Source: Lacrimispora celerecrescens
Lineage (GTDB): Bacteria > Bacillota > Clostridia > Lachnospirales > Lachnospiraceae
DNA: 64,000 bases
Direction: 5' to 3'
NCBI RefSeq assembly: GCF_000732605.1
Contig: NZ_JPME01000018.1
Location: forward strand, 62,001 to 126,000
A program made the translations under genes and the position numbers. Positions 59,459 to 64,000 of this stretch are shown one piece after another (position 1 is the stretch's first letter; each line of letters opens with the position of its first letter). The notes below the pieces were generated by a model. The model did not search any database, was not told the origin of the DNA, and was given only the letters and a program-made list of their open reading frames with translations.

Positions 59459-61264
59459 ATGATTACAGAATTTGCAAATGACCGAAAAAAACCTTTATCC
59501 TGCTTTTCCCCCTTTCCCCAGGCTTCTGACCGGAAATCCTGGGATTCTCTGCCGGAGGAGCTGACAAGCCGCCTCATCAAAAACGGAGAAGCTTATTTAA
59601 ACTTTGACTATCCTTCTTTAACTGCTGTCGATTATATGGAATTTACCAGAAACGGAAACAGGAGCCGTTTTCAAGATAAGCTGTTCTTAAGAAGGACCGC
59701 TCTCAATGCCCTGGTCCTGGCTGAATGCGCAGAATATAAGGGGCGGTTCCTTGATGATATCATCAACGGACTATCTTTGATCTGTGAGGAAAATGCATGG
59801 CAGCTTCCTGCCCATAACTCCTACATCCGTGATACACCGCCTTCTATTCTTCCTGATGTTACCCGCCCAGTTATTGATCTGTTTGCAGCGGAAACAGCCT
59901 CCGTACTGGCCGTGGCAGAGTATCTTTTAAGACAGGAGCTTGATTCCGTCACTCCTTTTCTTTCAAAGATGATCAATAAAAATCTTGAGGAGAGAATTTT
60001 CACTCCTTATCTGAATGAACACTTCTGGTGGATGGGTGACGGGATCAGCCACATGAACAACTGGACTGTCTGGTGTACCCAAAACGTGCTTCTCTCCGCC
60101 TTTACAAGAGAACTTCCCCAGACCCAGATGGAGGATATATTTAAAAAGGCATGCAAAAGCATTGACTATTTCCTGGCAGAATATGGGGATGACGGCTGCT
60201 GTGATGAAGGTGCCCAATACTACCGCCACGCAGGTTTGTGCCTGTTTAACTGCCTTGAGGTTTTAAATGGAGTTTCAGATAATGCCTTTCTTCCTGCATA
60301 CAAAATCGAAAAGATCAAAAACATTGCCTCCTACATACTGACCGCTCATATTCATGATGTCTATTACGTGAATTTCGCCGACTGCTCCCCCATTGCCGGA
60401 CGATGCGGAGCCAGGGAATTTCTCTTTGGCAAGCGGACGAAAAATGAAGAACTGATGTCCTTTGCCGCAGAGGATTACCATAACAGTGAAGATCCTTTAA
60501 CCATAGAGGAACATAACCTGTTTTACCGTTTGCAGACAGTTTTTACCCACGGGGAAATGATTTCCTTTGCCAAATCTCCCATTGTTCACCGTGACTTCTG
60601 GTTTGAAAGCGTGGGTCTTTTCATAGCCAGAGATGAGCATCTTTATCTGGCGGTAAAAGCCGGGGATAATGACGACAGCCATAATCACAACGATACAGGG
60701 AGCTTTACTATTTACAAAGACGGGAAACCTATGTTTATAGACGTTGGGGTGGAGACCTATACGAAAAAAACCTTTTCAAAAGACCGATATGACATCTGGA
60801 CCATGCAGTCCCGGTATCACAATCTGCCTACCTTTTTTGACGGTGGGACCCAGATCATGCAAAGGGATGGATCTGATTACCGGGCAAAAAACGTGAACCA
60901 TCAATTAGGCACCTCTGTCTGCCATATTACCATGGATTTAGAAGCTGCCTACCCGGATGAACGAATTAAATCCTACACCCGAAACGCTGTACTGGAAAAA
61001 GGAAAAGAAATCACGATAACCGATCATTACGAAGGAGATCTCCCGCGCCCCGTACTGTCTCTTATGTTCTACGAGGAACCCATGATAAGTGAAAATACCG
61101 TACAGATCGGTAATTTAGGCAGCCTTCTTATCGAAGGTGCAGTAAGAATACAAAAAGAAGTGATTCCAATAACGGATGAACGTTTGAAAACTTCATGGAA
61201 GCATGATGTATACCGGTTACTGGTTACTATGGATCATAAGGATCTGACCTTAAGGATCCGCTAA
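59459..61264 (+). CDS. Heparinase II/III-like polysaccharide lyase
   Basis: 601 residues with an N-terminal alpha/alpha barrel (residues ~50-350, containing NNWTVWCTQNVLLSAF and EGAQYYRHAGLCLFN) and a C-terminal beta-sandwich of the Hepar_II_III family: NDDSHNHNDTGSFTIY, FIDVGVETY and WTMQSRYHNLPTF. These lyases cleave uronic-acid polysaccharides by beta-elimination, leaving an unsaturated end, the substrate of GH88. I see no signal peptide, so it probably acts on oligosaccharides in the cytoplasm. AAGGAG RBS. It ends the plus-strand operon with its own kinase and regulator. Confidence 0.88.
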   Translation: MITEFANDRKKPLSCFSPFPQASDRKSWDSLPEELTSRLIKNGEAYLNFDYPSLTAVDYMEFTRNGNRSRFQDKLFLRRTALNALVLAECAEYKGRFLDDIINGLSLICEENAWQLPAHNSYIRDTPPSILPDVTRPVIDLFAAETASVLAVAEYLLRQELDSVTPFLSKMINKNLEERIFTPYLNEHFWWMGDGISHMNNWTVWCTQNVLLSAFTRELPQTQMEDIFKKACKSIDYFLAEYGDDGCCDEGAQYYRHAGLCLFNCLEVLNGVSDNAFLPAYKIEKIKNIASYILTAHIHDVYYVNFADCSPIAGRCGAREFLFGKRTKNEELMSFAAEDYHNSEDPLTIEEHNLFYRLQTVFTHGEMISFAKSPIVHRDFWFESVGLFIARDEHLYLAVKAGDNDDSHNHNDTGSFTIYKDGKPMFIDVGVETYTKKTFSKDRYDIWTMQSRYHNLPTFFDGGTQIMQRDGSDYRAKNVNHQLGTSVCHITMDLEAAYPDERIKSYTRNAVLEKGKEITITDHYEGDLPRPVLSLMFYEEPMISENTVQIGNLGSLLIEGAVRIQKEVIPITDERLKTSWKHDVYRLLVTMDHKDLTLRIR

Positions 61265-61351
61265 TTGCAGGAAACGGCGACCAAATTATGACATCATAAG
61301 AGATTTGTCTATTGAGTTGTAGCATATTTTCTTCTTTATAATATAATGTAG

Positions 61352-61368
61352 TATACCATGATGGTATA
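61352..61368. promoter_or_regulatory. 17-bp palindrome (operator candidate) before the DUF4489 gene
   Basis: TATACCAT-G-ATGGTATA is a perfect 8-1-8 palindrome, 42 bases before the DUF4489 start and just after a TATAATATAAT -10 region (61337-61347). A repressor or regulator site is likely. Confidence 0.5.
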
Positions 61369-61409
61369 ACGAAACATTCCTAATTATTAAGCAAAATGGA
61401 GGTCACATC

Positions 61410-61943
61410 ATGAATGATCTTGATATGAGAATATGTGAATGCGATTGTGATGAATGTGAGGACTGCAACTGCAATATCGTATGTGAGCGTCCTAGAAAGC
61501 ACTTAAAGCCAAACAGAACAATATTAAAATGCGGCAGCCAGGGAGGCGTAACCATTCCATTGGCAACAGTTGCCGGTGCTGCATTTACTCTGGCCACTGT
61601 AAACGTTGATACAAAAGCTTTAAAAAACCCATGCATTAAATTTGAATTTGCAAGTAATATCGTTACTACCGCTGCTGTAATTACTCTGAATTTCCAGGTA
61701 TTCAAACAGTGTAAAGGCATACTGACTCCTATTCCCGTAGGACCAATCTGGACTTTCTCACGGCTTGTAGCTATTACTGATGCTAACACCTTCACCTTCT
61801 TCGTTTGCGACTGTGATCTGTGCAACGATGACTGCTGCACTTACAGCGTAGTTGCTACGGTTGCTGGCGTTGCTACGGTTGGCGTTACTGCTATTAACAA
61901 TGCTACCCTTGCTGCAATTATTGTAGATAATGACTGCTTCTAA
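61410..61943 (+). CDS. DUF4489 family protein, Cys-rich N-terminus
   Basis: 177 residues. The N-terminal 30 residues are Cys/Asp/Glu-rich (CECDCDECEDCNCNIVCE). A DUF4489 beta-rich domain follows, with ILKCGSQGGVTIPLATVAG, VNVDTKALKNPCIKFEF, NFQVFKQCKG and TFTFFVCDCDLCNDD. The family is found in clostridial spore-formers and is often near collagen-like proteins; the function is unknown. No signal peptide. GGAGG RBS. It forms a set with the next DUF4489 protein, consistent with a spore-coat or surface role (inference). Confidence 0.85.
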   Translation: MNDLDMRICECDCDECEDCNCNIVCERPRKHLKPNRTILKCGSQGGVTIPLATVAGAAFTLATVNVDTKALKNPCIKFEFASNIVTTAAVITLNFQVFKQCKGILTPIPVGPIWTFSRLVAITDANTFTFFVCDCDLCNDDCCTYSVVATVAGVATVGVTAINNATLAAIIVDNDCF

Positions 61944-62007
61944 TTCTTGGTTCAAATGGTAGGTACAAGGGATGCATGTCCAATAGCTGCATAAATTAAC
62001 TTTCTAT

Positions 62008-62053
62008 CATAGATAGAGTGTTTGGCCAAAACTGGTTGAATACTCTATCTATG
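62008..62053 (+). promoter_or_regulatory. Perfect 12-bp inverted repeat between the DUF4489 genes
   Basis: CATAGATAGAGT and ACTCTATCTATG enclose a 22-base loop (62020-62041). No T-run follows, so it is not a standard terminator; possibly an RNA processing or stability element for the downstream DUF4489 mRNA. Confidence 0.6.
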
Positions 62054-62081
62054 AGCATTCAAATAAGGAGCTGTGGCCATT

Positions 62082-62681
62082 ATGTATAACCGCTTATTCA
62101 GTATGTCATGCCGTCCTATTTTTTCATATCGTAATACACCCAATAGGAATATGCAGCTTCCCCAGCCAATCCAGCCCAAAATACTTAACCACAGCCAGTG
62201 TATACAAAATGTTCAGGAGTGTTCCTGTGATTCATCTCCAGCAAATCGGGCCTTAATAAAATGTTCTGCTATGGGAGGTATCATTTTACCTGAACATACA
62301 GAAAAAAACGCTACATATAACGTAGCTTCGCTAAATATAGATACATTTAGCTACAGGAATTTTTTAATTCATTTTAACTTTTCCTGTAATATCCTTACCA
62401 CCAGCGCCCGTATGCATCTCAGATTTCAGTTGTTTAAACAAGGAAATGATCTGACGGCTTTAACACCTGTCAGTTCCAGTCTGGTTTACAGCAGAAATGA
62501 TGATAGCAGGGAAACAAATACCTTTTCTTTCATTGCCTATGATCAAGACTCCATGAGTTGCAGATGCTTAAATTACAGTGTATATGTGGAAATTATGGGC
62601 TTTGATACGATTGGCACCATTATGATAACAAATCCAATTCTCATTGCATCTATCATTGAAAATAATAGTGGAATTGTTTAG
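62082..62681 (+). CDS. Second DUF4489 family protein
   Basis: The start is placed at ATG 62082 (MYNRLFSMSC), 11 bases after AAGGAG; an in-frame GTG nine bases earlier would be too close to it. 199 residues. N-terminal ~60 residues are Pro/Asn-rich with Cys (CSCDSSPANRAL), then a DUF4489 domain aligned with the previous gene: LIKCSAMGGIILPEH, LNIDTFSYRNFLIHFNF, RFQLFKQGND, NTFSFIAYD and YSVYVEIMGF. Fewer cysteines than the first copy. Followed after 11 bases by the membrane-protein gene. Confidence 0.85.
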   Translation: MYNRLFSMSCRPIFSYRNTPNRNMQLPQPIQPKILNHSQCIQNVQECSCDSSPANRALIKCSAMGGIILPEHTEKNATYNVASLNIDTFSYRNFLIHFNFSCNILTTSARMHLRFQLFKQGNDLTALTPVSSSLVYSRNDDSRETNTFSFIAYDQDSMSCRCLNYSVYVEIMGFDTIGTIMITNPILIASIIENNSGIV

Positions 62682-62692
62682 AGGGGAATTTC

Positions 62693-63424
62693 ATGAAAAA
62701 TCAAACAAATTTAAGATTTAAAAACTCTACCATAACAATTGAAGAAAATACGCTCAGATGGGAAAATCATATGATTAAAACTGCAAATATTTCTCATATA
62801 TGGATGGGAAGCTGTTCAGATAAAACATTTCCTTACCATTTTGTACTCATCCTACTACTCATAGCTTTGTCTGGTTCCAGCCCTGCAAGCATCATTGGGA
62901 TACTGCTGGCTCTGATCCTATACCCAATCGCCTGGTTTTACTGGCATCGAAAACAGGAAAGTTCCATAGGGATCAATTTTGAAATCAGCTCCGGTGTAAT
63001 TTACTCATTTGTTTGTAAGAATGAGGAATTTACCCTCCAGGCCTACGACCTAATCAGCAATCTTATTTCAAAAAATAATATGGCTTCAAGACTTCAAATT
63101 AGCTTTCTTGGGGATGGAAAAATCATTGAAAACACCGAAATAGAAAAGGAATCTTCTTCTAGCATTCAGAACGTCATGGCAAGCGGAATAAATGAACCAA
63201 TTATCAGGGAACTTCAAAAGCTAACTTTGTACTATACAAAAAATAGTGAAATTAATAATGAAATTTTGAGTTTGATCGAAAAAACGATCCAATCAGTAAA
63301 TATGAATGATAAAATTGAGGCAAAGAAGCTCTACAGCAATTTTATCACCATGGGACTTATTAACGATTGCAACGAATTAGGGCTGAATACTCTGATTAAT
63401 GAAATTAAAGCTAATATCTATTGA
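62693..63424 (+). CDS. Membrane protein resembling DUF6232
   Basis: 243 residues. N-terminal beta segment (STITIEENTLRWENHMIKT, then ISHIWMG), two membrane helices around residues 46-85 (FHFVLILLLIALSG-like and IIGILLALILYPIAWFYW) and a long soluble C-terminal half ending in helices (RELQKLTLYY, IEKTIQSVNMNDKIEAK). GAGGGG RBS. The N-terminal layout resembles DUF6232 proteins. Function unknown. Operonic with the DUF4489 gene. Confidence 0.6.
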   Translation: MKNQTNLRFKNSTITIEENTLRWENHMIKTANISHIWMGSCSDKTFPYHFVLILLLIALSGSSPASIIGILLALILYPIAWFYWHRKQESSIGINFEISSGVIYSFVCKNEEFTLQAYDLISNLISKNNMASRLQISFLGDGKIIENTEIEKESSSSIQNVMASGINEPIIRELQKLTLYYTKNSEINNEILSLIEKTIQSVNMNDKIEAKKLYSNFITMGLINDCNELGLNTLINEIKANIY

Positions 63425-63854
63425 CCGGTATCTGTTATGAAAGTTCTTTTGATTCTATACCATCAGAATAAAACGGCTTGTCCGCTTATTATAGACGCTC
63501 CTTTTTGATAAGTATTCTTATCGAAAAGGAGTATTTTTATGTTGAGACAAATTTTCAACTTATACTTGTTAAACTATCTACAATCATTTCCTATGGGGAA
63601 AGCCTTGGCTCTGCTGCTCCTGCTATCTATAAATCCAGTAGTTTCTTTACAATTATTCTCGCATATTTCCTATCCAATTAATAGTGATGTAGATGCTATT
63701 ATTAAGTTCAACCATTTTCTAACAAACTTGTCATTTAATACATATCATAAGGTATAAAGGAGAACGAAAGTCCTTTATATTCTGATTTTTATCTTGTATA
63801 GAACGCTTATAAGCAGAAAATCACAATATCACACCTTAACAGGAGGGAGTTATA
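63425..63854. other. Gene-poor gap before the collagen-like gene
   Basis: 430 bases containing one strong terminator (63498-63539). A plus-strand frame at 63539-63757 appears to have an RBS, but that is the 3' arm of the terminator hairpin, so I do not call it. The collagen-like gene has AGGAGGG directly upstream. No further signal recognised. Confidence 0.5.
63498..63539 (+). terminator. Terminator of the DUF4489 - membrane protein operon
   Basis: CTCCTTTTTGATAA / TTATCGAAAAGGAG is a 14-bp stem with one T-G pair and a 6-base loop, followed by TATTTTTAT. Confidence 0.85.
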
Positions 63855-64000
63855 ATGAATAATTGCAGAAATTGGGATGATAGACGCTGCTGTGATGAAT
63901 GCTGTTGCCCAGGCCCCCGAGGCTGTCCAGGACCAACTGGCCCTAGAGGCCCTCAGGGACCAACCGGACCGACTGGACCTAGGGGGCCACAGGGACCGAC
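63855..64000 (+). CDS. Collagen-like (G-P-x repeat) protein, 5' part only
   Basis: AGGAGGG lies eight bases before the ATG. The visible part is MNNCRNWDDRRCCDECCCPG, then collagen-type triplets (GPRGCPGPTGPRGPQGPTGP) continuing off the window. The N-terminal Cys-rich head echoes the Cys-rich head of the DUF4489 protein at 61410, suggesting cross-linking. Such proteins form hair-like filaments on spores or cells (BclA-like). The stop is outside the window. Confidence 0.9.
   Translation, partial: MNNCRNWDDRRCCDECCCPGPRGCPGPTGPRGPQGPTGPTGPRGPQGP

Noticed and set aside
63539-63757. 72-codon plus-strand frame with an apparent RBS
   Set aside because: The AAAAGGAG before it is the 3' arm of a terminator hairpin, and the protein text shows no recognisable pattern.

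Overview
The window looks like a chromosome segment of a low-GC, spore-forming Clostridia of the Lachnospiraceae (Lacrimispora / Lachnoclostridium type). The grounds are strong AGGAGG ribosome-binding sites, YesM/YesN-type two-component systems driving sugar ABC transporters, DUF4489 and collagen-like surface proteins, and clostridial versions of RlmD and PcrA. Genus assignment is inference.

Region A (1-23.5 kb) is an AT-rich accessory region lying directly downstream of the 3' end of rlmD. It is packed with probable anti-phage genes, nearly all on the minus strand: a helicase / DarT-like ADP-ribosyltransferase / ADP-ribosylglycohydrolase operon (1.3-4.9 kb), a DUF1016 nuclease with a SHOCT-like mini-gene (5.5-6.7 kb), a frameshifted serine recombinase (6.9-8.2 kb), a HEPN-type protein (9.0-10.3 kb), a RADAR system rdrA-rdrB (11.0-16.3 kb), an Mrr-like nuclease (16.9-17.6 kb), a second PD-(D/E)XK protein (18.6-19.3 kb), and a fusion of a catalytically dead cytosine-methyltransferase fold to an OLD-type ATPase-TOPRIM (19.4-21.9 kb). 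Four degenerate copies of one sequence (about 0.97, 8.32, 10.77 and 17.84 kb), all in the orientation of rlmD, carry a short core resembling the rlmD 3' end. I read them as far-end junctions of islands stacked one after another at the rlmD 3' end, each with its own defence cargo.

Region B (23.5-37.4 kb) is housekeeping chromosome with higher GC: rlmD, a small membrane protein, pcrA, a patatin-like phospholipase, a heterodimeric ABC exporter preceded by a leader-peptide attenuator, an aldehyde dehydrogenase, and small stress or metabolic genes (MmcQ/YjbR, DUF3788, cupin, NUDIX, heavy-metal-associated domain). Hairpin-forming intergenic repeats, including three tandem 52-bp units, are scattered here.

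Region C (37.6-61.3 kb) is a carbohydrate locus with two ABC importers and two YesM/YesN two-component systems. The minus-strand order is solute-binding protein, two permeases, beta-glucuronidase (GH2), unsaturated glucuronyl hydrolase (GH88), DUF2264, sensor kinase, regulator, solute-binding protein, two permeases, beta-galactosidase. Divergent on the plus strand are sensor kinase, regulator and a heparinase II/III-like lyase. The lyase, GH88 and GH2 combination points to uronic-acid polysaccharides such as glycosaminoglycans: cleavage to unsaturated oligosaccharides, import, then removal of the uronates inside the cell.

Region D (61.4-64 kb) holds two DUF4489 proteins, a small membrane protein and the start of a collagen-like protein, probably a surface or spore-coat set.

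At least four coding sequences (recombinase, DUF3788 copy, ABC exporter C-terminus, beta-galactosidase) are broken by a single missing base, mostly in short homopolymers. Homopolymer sequencing error must be excluded before treating them as real pseudogenes.
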